In this document: positions 10,211 to 20,134 of the stretch, in pieces
Layout: the number at the start of each line of letters is the position of its first letter
Numbering within the stretch: position 1 is the stretch's first letter
Source of the DNA: Bathynomus jamesi
Lineage: Eukaryota > Arthropoda > Malacostraca > Isopoda > Cirolanidae
Direction: 5' to 3'
DNA: 64,000 nucleotides
Assembly (NCBI GenBank): GCA_023014485.1
Contig: JAJOZX010003220.1
Span: 374,001 to 438,000, forward strand
Made by a program: the position numbers and the translations under genes
The notes under the pieces: model-generated
The model's database searches: none
Seen by the model: only the letters and a program-made list of their open reading frames with translations
Told to the model about the DNA's origin: nothing

Positions 10211-10211
10211 T

Positions 10212-10229
10212 AATAATAATATATATATA

Positions 10230-10267
<38 letters not shown>
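10212..10267. repeat. (TA)n microsatellite with short TGTG interruption
   Basis: Nearly pure TA dinucleotides. It marks the truncation point of the Polinton and the left TA target site of the mariner MITE. Confidence 0.95.
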
Positions 10268-10270
<3 letters not shown>

Positions 10271-10632
10271 GGTGTCCCGTAAGTCTGGACCCATAGGGAT
10301 TTATAATATATTTTTGATTATGTTATTATTATTATTTTATTATTATTATTTTTTTATTATTTTTTATTATGATTTTTATTTGTGGGGCCACTTGAAAGCC
10401 AAAGTGTACGAGGTCAAACTTCAGAACATTTTCCACCTTAAAGCACGCATTGTGGAGGCGTGTCAAGAAATTTCTGCGACTGTGATTCAGAAAGTGCTGT
10501 CGCAGTGGAGATTGCGTCTTCAACTATGTGTGCGACACAACGGCGGACACTTTGAACAGATTATGTAATAAATTTTTGGACTATTTTGTAATTTTATTAT
10601 TTTTCCCTATGGGTCCAGACTTACGGGACACC

Positions 10633-10635
<3 letters not shown>
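10268..10635 (+). mobile_element. mariner-type MITE with transposase C-terminal remnant
   Basis: A perfect terminal inverted repeat of about 32 bp starts CAGGGTGTCCCGTAAGTCTG and is flanked by TA on both sides. The interior plus strand from about 10,380 encodes a remnant beginning WGHLKAKVYEVKLQN and ending LQLCVRHNGGHFEQIM, which is the mariner transposase C-terminus. The catalytic part is gone, so it is a 368-bp internal-deletion derivative mobilised in trans. Confidence 0.93.
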
Positions 10636-10690
<55 letters not shown>

Positions 10691-10750
10691 ACATATTTCT
10701 ATATATACTGTATATATTGTACACATATTTATATACATATATATATATAT
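10636..10750. repeat. (TA)n microsatellite
   Basis: TA repeats with a few TTTA, TACTG and CACA interruptions, between the mariner MITE and the truncated LINE. Confidence 0.95.
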
Positions 10751-12545
10751 GCTTAGGGAACAATTTAAATCTGTGTTTAGCACCCCTAAGTCCGAGATGG
10801 AAGTGGAAAACCCAGACGAGTTTTTCGACATTGATACAGATCAACCAAGAACAAATCCCGGCACAAACCTATTAATGGAGTTCGAGTTCATGGAAGGAGA
10901 TGTAATTACGGCCTTATCACAGATGCGAGACAATTCAGTGCCAGGGCCAGACACATGGAGTGCCATATTTCTGAAGAAATGTAAAGAGAGTATTGCAAAA
11001 CCGCTATACTTACTATGGAGGAAATCACTTGACACAGGACAAATTCCACTCCTCTTAAAGAACGCGAACATTTTGTCTCTATTTAAAGGTGGTAACAGAG
11101 CAATGCCCAAAAAATATCGGCCAGTGGCTCTCACTTCACACATTATAAAATGTTTTGAACGCACAATTAGAGACAAAACTACCTACTACCTAGAAGAAAA
11201 AGATTTATACAACCAAAATCAACATGGCTTCAGGGTGGGTACATCATGCCTGTCACAGCTACTAGACCACCAGGAGAAAATATTAAGTACATTGTGTCGA
11301 GGACAAAACATTGATATAATATAAACTGACTTTGCTAAAGCCATCGATAAATGTGACCATGAAATCAGAGCACACAAACTTAAGGATAGAGGAATTACTG
11401 GAAAGCTAGGAAGGTGGATATTTAATCTCTTGACGCAAAGAACGCAAAGAGTGATGGTAAACGGGGTTAAATCGGAAGGCTCGGAAGTCGTGAGCTCTGA
11501 CCCACAAGGAACAGTATTAGCTCCTTTGCTGTTCATAATAATGATTGCAGATATTGATGCAGATATTAAGGACAGTATTGTATCATGCTTCGCAGATGAC
11601 ACAAAGATATGTAAGGAAATATTGAACGAAGATGACAAAAAAATTACAAAACGACATTGAAACATTATTCCAGTGGGCAGAAGACAACAATATGAAGTTC
11701 AACGAAGAAAAATTCCAACTTCTAAGATATGGTAATAACAAAGAGCTACAGAAAAAAAGGGTACAAAACTCCGCAAGCCAAACAGATAACATCAAATCCA
11801 CAAGTAAGGGATCTTGGAGTAATAATGTCGTCGGATGCAGAATTCAGAGAGCACTATAAAATCAAAATCACAACGGCTAGAAAAATAATGGGAATCATCT
11901 GGAGAAGCTTCCGCAGCAGAAAAGCAAACATCATGCTTAAATTATGGAAGAGTCTGTCTTACCAGTAATTGAGTATTGCTCAGTGCTCACGAGCACACAC
12001 AGAAAAAGAGACATTGCGAGCATTGAGGCTATACAAAGGACTTTTACGTCTAAGATAGAGGAAACGGAAGGTGAAGACTACTGGTCTCGAATTCAATCCC
12101 TGGAACTCTACTCTCTTGAAAGAAGGCGCGAGCGGTACACAATAATATATTTATGGAAAATATTTCAGGGCTCTGTCCCTAACCTCAGAAATGAAATAGA
12201 AACAAACTGTAATGAGAGAAGCGGCAGATTTTGTACGGTCCCAGCTGCGGTGGGACAAGGGGCCATGAAAACGAGGATGGAAAATACCCTCAGAATACGG
12301 GGCCGAAAGCTTTTCAATGTCCTTCCAAAAGTGAGGAATCTCCAGCACACCAACCTGAATTACTTCAAGAACCAGCTGGACAGAGTCTTGTGCAAAGCCC
12401 CTGACCAGCCATGCGTGGCTGGCTACGAGGGCAGGAGATCAGAGAGCAATTCCCTCCTTCACCAAGTCCTGCAAATGAGGCGGGATGCTGCATAGGGGTC
12501 GACTGCAGGTCGATCCTGAACCTTCGTTCAAACTCAACAAAAGTA
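10751..12545 (+). pseudogene. Non-LTR retrotransposon (family 1), 5'-truncated reverse transcriptase, copy 1
   Basis: Plus-strand reverse transcriptase of the Jockey/CR1 group. Order: LREQFKSVFSTPKSEME linker, PGPDTWSAIFLKKC, KYRPVALTSHIIKCFE, QHGFRVGTSCLSQL, then (after a stop near 11,322) TDFAKAIDKCDH, SSDPQGTVLAPLLFIIMIAD and SCFADDTKI, which is the YADD/FADD catalytic motif. The frames change near 11,640 and 11,930. The C-terminal 'SLERRRERYTIIYLWKI' helix and a GRKLFNVLPKVRNL block end near 12,495. The endonuclease is missing: the copy begins inside the linker directly at a (TA)n array. The 3' end also runs into (TA)n. The same family recurs at 40,281 and 52,652. Confidence 0.9.
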
Positions 12546-12547
12546 AC

Positions 12548-12576
12548 ACATATATATATATATATATATATATATT

Positions 12577-12610
<34 letters not shown>

Positions 12611-12636
12611 TCTACATATATATATATATATATTTC

Positions 12637-12683
<47 letters not shown>

Positions 12684-12787
12684 TTTTCTCTCTCTCTCTA
12701 TATATATATATGTACAGTATATATTTCTACATATATATATATATATTTCTATATATATATATCTATATATATATATATTATATATGT
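12548..12787. repeat. Compound (TA)n/(TC)n microsatellite
   Basis: Blocks of TA alternate with TCTCTC and TTTCTACATA, showing an internal higher-order duplication. It separates two LINE copies. Apparent poly-Tyr/Ile frames here are translation artefacts. Confidence 0.95.
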
Positions 12788-13435
12788 GAACAGACGTGTT
12801 TTATCGAGTGTCTGGTGTTACCAATTGAATAAGCGGTTTTCGTTGAAGTGTCTTTAAAATAAATAGTGTTTGGTGCATTCTTAATTAAATTACTAAGTGT
12901 TACCAATCATTTATTAACGAATATATTTCATTTATTGAATTTATTCATTATCAATATTATTTGATTAAACCAAGGCTAGTGCACGTGGCTTGCCTTGTTT
13001 GTTTTCCGAATCTATTACTAAACGAGGTTTGATAAGGCTGAAATTCCCTTGTGTGCCTTGTTTGTTTTTCGAATCTATTAGAAAACGAGGTTTCATAAAG
13101 TTGAATTTCCTTTCCTACGGGGGATTAAGTAGACTCGTAGAGTGTGGTCACCCACCGTGGGAAAATGGAAAAACGGAAAGAAAAAATTCGGTCGAATAGC
13201 GGACATATAAGTTTTAGTAATACTTTTTCTTTTACAGATCTTTCGTCAGTAGCTTAATTAAGTATTTATTCATTTAGTATAAATTTGTGTTACAAGAACC
13301 TGTTTCTGCGTTTCAAGAACATTTTCTGCGGGCTTGCGCAGGTGACGGCACAATAAGCACGCGGAAGACCTACGTAATTTATAAAATTTCCAAACGCTCG
13401 TTTTTTGTTTTTCGTTTTTTAACTAATTAAGAGCA

Positions 13436-14364
13436 TGGCACCCCCGTCAAGTACTTCCAGTCGCTGTGAAGGGAAATTTGCCGCTTAGGCGTTTACAATG
13501 GCTAATAATAATGAACAGTTAGTTTGCAGGTGGTGCTCAAACATGGAAGTCCTGAGGAACGAGTTAGAACGCGAGAGGGAGGCCCGAGTGAGGCTTGAAG
13601 AAAACGTGATGCTCCTGACGGCAAAATTAGAATCCCTTGAGACTCCAGTTACGACCCCACCTGCCTCAGTTTCTACTAATGATATAAATCGTACTAATAG
13701 CCCTCTCTCTTCCCCTAGTTCCCATCCCGTCATTCAAGTGAGTAATGGAGCCCCATTGAGAAATCCTGACTTGCCTACCAGTAATACCAAACAATAAGTT
13801 TCCTGTTTAGGTTTCGAAGATGCTGATGAACCGAAAATACGACTCGTTGGCGATTCCATTGTTCGAGGGCATCTCGAGGAATTCTGTGGGAGAAACCCTC
13901 GTCGTAGGCGCCGTTACTGCTACCCTGATGCAAGTGTGGACGATATAACTAATAGTGTTGACCATTTTACAGACAGAACCTCTGAGGACACAACGCATGT
14001 TATTCATGTCGGTACTAATAACGTCTTAAATTCTAGATCGGAAGAACTGCTGGCTAGGTACAGGGACTTACTAAAGCGACTAAAGGAAAAACTAATAAGA
14101 TTGTTTTAACAGGTATACTTCCTCGAATTATCCAACGTAGCGATTTCTACAGTAAGGCGACCTATATCAACAATAACCTAAAGTCTCTTTGCCAACAGGA
14201 ATGAGTGCATTTTGCGAATTTTTGGAACAGTTTCTACGGCAGGAGGGACTTGTTCCTTGAAGATGGACTTCATCTTAATGACGTTGGAGCTGCGCTTTCG
14301 GAAGACTACTTCATAATACTGTCTCTTCTTTTCAGGCTGCCGTAACTCCAACGGTCCCGGCGTA
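13436..14364 (+). pseudogene. CR1 ORF1 remnant: zinc motif, coiled coil and SGNH esterase
   Basis: The Met at 13,436 starts MAPPSSTSSRC; a stop (TAG) follows at about 13,488. From 13,498 the frame has a CRWC pair and a Glu/Arg-rich coiled coil (LRNELEREREARVRLEE), then a Ser/Pro linker. After 13,811 an SGNH-type esterase reads IRLVGDSIVRG (block I Ser), VIHVGTNNVLN (block III) and a frameshifted tail. Copy 2 has Cys where this copy has Ser (TCSRC versus TSSRC), so the first zinc ligand is lost here. The protein is known in CR1 elements and is thought to aid RNP or membrane association. Confidence 0.8.
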
Positions 14365-14399
14365 ATTTCCATAAATTTCCCCTGCGCTCGCGAAGGTGT

Positions 14400-17190
14400 C
14401 GCAATTACAAACAATTTGAAGGCTATCTCCTTAAATGCTCGTAGCTTACGAAATAAAATAAACGAATTTTTTTCTTTAATTGCTTGTAAAGATTATGATT
14501 TAATTGCGATAAATGAATCGTGGCTTAGCACTGAAACACGTGACTTTGTAGGGGAGTATCAAATTAGAAGTTACAGACGTTTTGTTACAAACAGAATAGG
14601 TAGGCGAGGAGGCGGTGTTATGTTGTATATCAAAGATAATATTGCGAACGTTATAGAAGTAAAGCACACAATTCCAGAACCGATAGGTTCGACTATAGCA
14701 GAACTTAAATTGAACGATTTCAAACTTGTTGTTGCGGTTATATATAAGTCCCCTAATCAAACAGCTGATACGGACGAAGCGTTATATCGTGAACTAAAGA
14801 GAATAATAGGTAGTGAGCAGGCCTTAATTATGTGTGACTTTAATTGCGCAACGTGAATTACGATACAATGCAGGGAGATGCGGAAGGTAATCGTTTAGTT
14901 AATTTTCTCGAGGATAGCTTTCTTATTCAAAAGATTGTGGAACCTACGAGGTTGGACCGTATTTTAGATTTAGTAATAATTACGGATGACAGGCTAATCA
15001 CTGATCTTCAAGTAATAGAACCGTTAAGCAACAGCGATCACAATATGGTAGAGTCGTCCTCTCAGTAAGTCACTCGAAACCAGCTAACTCGACTAAAATT
15101 CCTAACTTCAAGCAGGCAGACGCAGAAATGAATTCTCACACTTCAATTGGGAAAACGTAATGGGGATCTCCAATGCAAAACTAATGTGGGAATCGCTTGA
15201 AACAGTATTTAGGACTATAAATGAGGAATGTGTACCGTACAAATTTAAGCGTGCGAAAGTAAACAACAAGCCCTTGTGGTTTACTTCTAGAGTAGAAGAC
15301 ATTATAAAGAGTAGAGACAGGGCTTATAGGCTACATAAGTGCGATAAAGACAATTTGTGGTTACGAAACAACTACATATATCTAAGGCATGAAGAGAAAA
15401 GTGTAATAAAAAAGTCCAAGCGGGAATTTGAAATCTCCATAGCTCATTGACAGTAAAGAAAACCCGAAGTGATTCTTTCAATACGTCAACAATAGAAATC
15501 CAGTAAAATTTGTCTTGGGGCCATTGAAAAATGTTAACGGAGAGCTAGTTTCTGAAAACGGAAATGGCTACCTTGCTAAACGAATTTTTTAGGTCAATTT
15601 TTACTACAGAAGATGTAACGAATATCCCTACGTTCATAGACATAATAACTTTTGATAATCGTAATATTTTGGATAATATTGTAGTTAGTGAGGGGAAGTA
15701 ATGCCCTATATTGATAAAAGGAAAATGCGTAAATCACCGGGGTCGGATTCCATATATCCCATACAACTAAAAGAATTAAAAGAAAGTATTGTTGTGCCAC
15801 TAACAAAAATTTTTAATGCGTCTATTTCTGAGGGGTGCGTACCAGATAATTTCAAGTTAGCAAACGTAACTCTTATCTTTAAGAAAGGCGATAAAGGTGC
15901 GGCGAGAAATTATAGGCCAATCAGTTTAACGTCTGTTGTAGGTAAGCTACTGGAATCAATAATTAGGGATCGTATAGTCGAACACAGAATTTCATTCCTT
16001 TGTTAGAAATACGCAGCACGGTTTTAGGCGAAACAAATCTTGCTTAACTAATCTTTTAGAATTTTTTCAAAGCGTGGTTGAAGTTTACAATAGTCATCGG
16101 GCAGTCGATGTAGTGTATTTAGATTTCCATAAACAGTTTGACATCGTACCGCACAAGAGACTCATTGAAAAAACTAAGGCTCATGGAATTAGGGGTGTAG
16201 TAATAAATTGGCTAGAAGAGTGGTTGCGAGGTATGAAACAGAGGGTGGTCGTTGCTAGAGCAGAGTCGTCTTGGGCTAATGTAGCAAGCGGCGTTCCTCA
16301 GGGTTCTGTATTGGGCCCCTTGCTTTTTCTTATATATATTAACGATTTAGATGTCGGCCTAGTCAGTACAGTTTCAAAGTTTGCGGATGACACGAAGCTG
16401 GGTGGTAGGGCGATTAATGACGAAGATAGAGGTAAAATCCAGGAAGATCTGAATAAAATCGTTGATTGGTCAGTCACATGGCAAATGAGATTTAATGTCG
16501 GTAAGTGCAAAATTTTACATATAGGTTCGCGTAATGGTAATTTTGCGTATAGTATGTCAGGGAAGGAGTTAGCAAGCGTAGAACAGGAAAAAGATTTAGG
16601 AGTTATAGTCACGGGTGATTTAAAAGTAGCGAAACAAAGTACAGCAGCGATCAATAAAGCGAACAAAGTGTTAGGTTTTACAGCTCGGAATTTTGAGTAC
16701 AAATCGCTCGATATTATTGTTCCTCTTTTTAAATCATTAGTTAGACCCCATTTGGAGTACGCGATCCAATTTTGGAATCCGCATATGCGAAAAGATATAG
16801 ACAAAATCGAAAGAGTTCAAAGACGAGCAACTAAGATGATTCCATCGTTTAGGTCGAAGTCGTACGAGGATAGGCTTAAGGAGTTAAAATTGACTACACT
16901 CGAGATTAGGAGGCAAAGGGGTGATCTAATCCAGGTTTTCAAAATTATGAATGGGTTCGATAACGTAGATAGAGATAGCTTTTTCGAAATATCTCAATAT
17001 AATAGGACTAGAAATAACGGGTATAAGTTGACAAGTAGAAGGTTCAAGACAGCAGTTGCCAAAAACATTTTTACGCATAGAATAGTAAATAGGTGGAATA
17101 GTTTGCCGGTAGAAGTAATTACAGTAGTAGCACGTCTATAAACATGTTTAAAAATCGATTAGACCCATATGTTGATAGATTGGGTATAGT
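14400..17190 (+). pseudogene. CR1 ORF2 (AP endonuclease and reverse transcriptase), copy 1
   Basis: An endonuclease block begins at 14,416 with LNARSLRNKINEF and includes INESWLSTETRDF, GGGVMLYIKDNI and MCDFNCAT (the catalytic GDFN altered to CDFN). After a shift near 14,850, SNSDHNMV follows. The reverse transcriptase includes RKSPGSDSIYP, NYRPISLTSVVGKLLESI, VVYLDFHKQFDIVPH (the usual KAFD altered to KQFD), SGVPQGSVLGPLLFLIYIND and KFADDTKLGG. The C-terminal domain has RPHLEYAIQFWNPHMRKDID and IERVQRRATKMIP. There are breaks near 15,060, 15,450, 15,700 and 16,005; the last long frame is 16,074-17,141. Dead copy. Confidence 0.9.
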
Positions 17191-17353
17191 TTAAGGTAGT
17201 AAAATTAAGGCTTCGTGGTTCGGAACCTACGTAAAATTTTAGGTCCCCTCCGCCACAACGGAGGACATACACAATACAAAATTACGAACACAGGTACACC
17301 GGCCATGAGTGGATCCTAGGGTCTTTGTTGTTGTGAAACATTATAACATTATA

Positions 17354-17388
<35 letters not shown>

Positions 17389-17390
<2 letters not shown>

Positions 17391-17690
17391 GCCTCGGTAG
17401 TGTAGTGGTTAGCGTCGCTGAATACGATTCCATCGACCCTGGGTTCGAGAACCGACGGCAGCCGGCGCGCAGCAGAACCGAGCTGTTCTTCCTTCCACAC
17501 AATAAAGAAAGTGATTGGAAGATAAATGGGTACCGTAGGTGGCCTAGTGGTTAAAACGCTGGGCTGCTGATGGGGCGTGGTTCGTATTCATGTTAAACTG
17601 TAGGCCTATGGTGGAGTTAAAAGCTTGACCTTCGTCAGAATGAACAATTCGGGCGGAAGCTAACCAAAGGTTAACCAAAGGTTATAGAAA
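17389..17690 (+). repeat. tRNA-derived SINE(s)
   Basis: Two tRNA-like heads in tandem. The first has an A box TAGTGTAGTGG near 17,397 and a B-box-like GGTTCGAGAACC near 17,442. The second has TGGCCTAGTGG near 17,538 and GGTTCGTATTC near 17,578. Neither folds with a paired acceptor stem, so they are SINE heads, not tRNA genes. The second is related to the repeated block at 61,552-61,745. Confidence 0.65.
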
Positions 17691-17691
17691 T

Positions 17692-18138
17692 ATATTTGAG
17701 GGGTCCCACGTCTTAAGTACCTAAGCGCCAAAATTAAAATTCGTCAGAAATCGCCTCCAAATTTCAGCAATATTCTCGCAATAGTATCTCTGTTATTAAT
17801 TGAGCTAGAACGTTCATTTTTGGCTAAATTAGAGTTCTAAGTATACTAATGAAGATGTTGATGAGTTTTTGGAATATATTTTCATATTTTATATTTTATA
17901 TATATATATATTTTTTTTTTTTATTTTCTTATTATGCCGAACTTTGGGTGAACTTTTGGCTGGCGATAGAGGTGAAAAAAGTAGTTCGCTTCATAAGGTT
18001 TTCAACCATACTTCTAGTGTCGTAAGGTCATTATAACCCAAACCACGCGACAGAGGAAGGGTGAAAATAGTGATATCCATCAAAAACACGTTTTCGCCTC
18101 TGGTGGAGCTTAGTTACCTTAAGGTGCGCGACCCCTCA
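17692..18138. mobile_element. MITE, TGAGGGGTC family, copy 1
   Basis: Inverted termini of the type GAGGGGTCCCACGTCTTAAG at the left, with the inverse CTTAAGGTGCGCGACCCCTC at the right. The interior contains AT-rich DNA and a GTTTGGGTTATAATGACC block. The same element occurs at 60,237-60,683, with relatives at 59,610 and 60,684. No coding capacity; flanked by TA-rich DNA. Confidence 0.88.
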
Positions 18139-18170
18139 TATAATATATATATATATATATATACATATAT

Positions 18171-18231
<61 letters not shown>
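18139..18231. repeat. (TA)n/(CA)n microsatellite
   Basis: TA array with an internal CA block, directly attached to the 3' tail of the SINE that follows in inverse orientation. Confidence 0.95.
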
Positions 18232-18234
<3 letters not shown>

Positions 18235-18420
18235 TCAACTGCAAAGAACACGCAGTATAAATAACGTAAAGAACGACGCTTGTATAGGAGATATTCCGCG
18301 CAAGACGAGAAAGAAAGAACGGAACAAATGAAAAAATGAGGTAACCACCTGGGAATCGAACCCGGGATCTTCCGATTGCCGGTCAGACGCGATACCATTA
18401 CACCATGGACCTCACCTCAT
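18232..18420 (-). repeat. tRNA-Gln-like SINE
   Basis: On the minus strand the head GGTCCATGGTGTAATGG precedes a B box GGTTCGATTCC (18,351-18,361 on plus), then a unique body and a tail ending GTGTTCTTTGCAGTTGAA followed by (TA)n. The head resembles tRNA-Gln. Other copies are at 31,123, 42,192 and 50,440-51,205. Confidence 0.8.
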
Positions 18421-18690
18421 GTTGATAGACGACGGTACTAACAATCCTATCCCCGTCGTCTATCAACATGATGGTGCTCCTTGTCACTATGCCAAAATTG
18501 TTCAGGATTATCTAAATGGACGTTTTCCAAATCGCTGGATCGGACGCGGAAGCAACAGACCTTGGCCAGCGAGATCACCAGATTTAACCCCTTTAGATTT
18601 CTTTGCATGGGGCTTTATCGAATCGCACGTCTATCAGACGAAGATTACGAGTCTTGAAAACTTACGTACACGTACACAAACTTTTACTTA
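18419..18690 (+). pseudogene. mariner transposase fragment with fold-back 5' end
   Basis: Encodes VVYQHDGAPCHYAKIV and WPARSPDLTPLDFFAWGF, nearly identical to the catalytic C-terminal part of the mariner at 38,972-40,188. The left end is a hairpin: ATGTTGATAGACGACGG at 18,419 is followed about 20 bp later by its inverse leading into the coding part. The 3' side breaks off into an unrelated repeat near 18,685. Non-functional. Confidence 0.9.
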
Positions 18691-18945
18691 TATTGAGGTT
18701 CTAAATGTAGTGGGGCTAGGCTGCTTTAAACCCTATATCCATGTCCCAAAGCTGGATCCTGTCTGCTTTGCAGATAGCTGGTGAGGGAAGCTATATTTAT
18801 GGGACCTCTTTGTGACAGACCCGTTGCCCACGTCGGTCTTGCATCATGAAAAAGAAAAACTATGGTATTTGTCATTTACCATTACTTATTCGGACTATAG
18901 TGGATTTAATTATCCCAGAAGAGTTCCTTGTTCCATGCACGGTGA
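18685..18945 (+). repeat. Unclassified interspersed repeat 'X', partial copy
   Basis: Begins TTTTACTTATATTGAGG and ends TTCCTTGTTCCATGCACGG. It matches sequence at 49,736-50,000 and, inverted, 48,940-49,200 and 51,290-51,480. No open frame is conserved between copies. Confidence 0.8.
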
Positions 18946-19555
18946 TAACGATTTAATTGTATGCAATGATTAATTGATGCAATGACTGATTGCTTATTAA
19001 TGAAAGCTGGGTTGATAATTTATGATGTCATACAGTATCACCGATTGGAATAAGTGGTTATTTGATTAGGTCCACCATACTATTGGAAGTGACCGAGATG
19101 GCAGCGAGGGTCACCAGCTTGGATTACACCCAAGCAAATTAATGTTAAGGTTATAAAAGACACCTTATAGTTTTGTATTTTATTATGAAAATAAAGCCGT
19201 TATTTATTCACTGTGATATAACAAAGAATTGACAGTAATTAATTGGTAGTTTTACGTTATGCTTATGACATAGACTTAGCTAATAAGGTGAAATGTTAAT
19301 AGCTTAATTGACACGTAATAAGTAATGTAAACGTTGATGGTATGTAAATGGCATGCAACATGGAACATTGAATGGGCCTAGTAAATGATATAAAGAATGC
19401 ACGTGCGTTTGGTACATTGAATAGAATACGTGACACTGATTAAGTAGGCTAAATGATTGTATAGATGCACATAGAATAATTGATGCGGCCTAATAATAAT
19501 GGATTGAAATGCTTGACAATGATTACACAAATATCATTTATATATAAGACCATTC
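18946..19555. other. AT-rich stretch without recognised features
   Basis: Contains variants of TGCAATGATTAATTGATGC and many TAATAATG-type words but no gene or clear repeat. It may be old unique DNA flanking the large element that starts at 19,556. Confidence 0.5.
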
Positions 19556-20134
19556 GTCCAGGCAATCTAGAGCAAAAATAGCTTCAACCTGGGCAAAATT
19601 GCTTCAGAAGCTTTCTAAACTGTTTCCAGCTCAGGAACCATTGCAGAATAACATATCCAAAATCCGACAAAATTGGACCCCGGGAACACCCCCAAAAATG
19701 AAATTCAAAATGGCGGACTGGCAGTTTCCTACGAAATACAATAAATTTTAATTTCGCTTTGTAGAGAGAGTTATGACGTTTTTCTTGATCAGTAAAATGT
19801 TTTAAAACACATTTTCGTTTCTAAATTAACCTATATGACACTAAAAATTGTATTAGGCGGCTAGTATTAAACTATGACGTCACGTAATGTAAATAAAATA
19901 TACTGTATGGAGTGTATGTGAGAATGGACATTGCTACATCTTTATAAACTTATATTATATACAACTCTTTAATTCCTACTACCCACTATCAAATTGCGTA
20001 TTTGTGCTTGTCATTTTCTTTAAAACTGTTATTATGTACTCCTTTTAAATACTGCAACACAGTTTATTAATTTGTGTTTTCTGTTTCAGACTGACTCGGT
20101 GTACGGCTGACTCGGTGTGCGTCCGCCTTCAAGA

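Larger units (their letters stand above)
12789..17372 (+). mobile_element. CR1-type LINE, copy 1 (near full length, decayed)
   Basis: Starts with GAACAGACGTGTTTTATCGA, as does copy 2 at 31,500, and ends in the 8-bp tail repeat ATTATAAC. It has a 5' UTR of about 650 bp, ORF1 (13,436-14,364), ORF2 (14,400-17,190) and a 3' UTR. Relative to copy 2 its 3' UTR lacks about 580 bp (the equivalent of 35,736-36,316), with CTTTGTGG/CTTGTGG microhomology at the junction. It carries many stops and frameshifts. Confidence 0.88.

Noticed and set aside
12411..12832. Open frames rich in Tyr/Ile (also at 10.2, 10.6, 18.1, 30.8-31.5, 36.3, 38.7, 47.9-48.3, 58.8 and 59.5 kb)
   Set aside because: Translations of (TA)n and (CA)n microsatellites in all frames; no protein signal.
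12990..13199. 69-residue frame with an internal repeat (MPCLF/VPCLF...ESI.KRG)
   Set aside because: Falls in the 5' UTR of CR1 copy 1 and is not open in copy 2; the internal duplication is of DNA, not a preserved protein.
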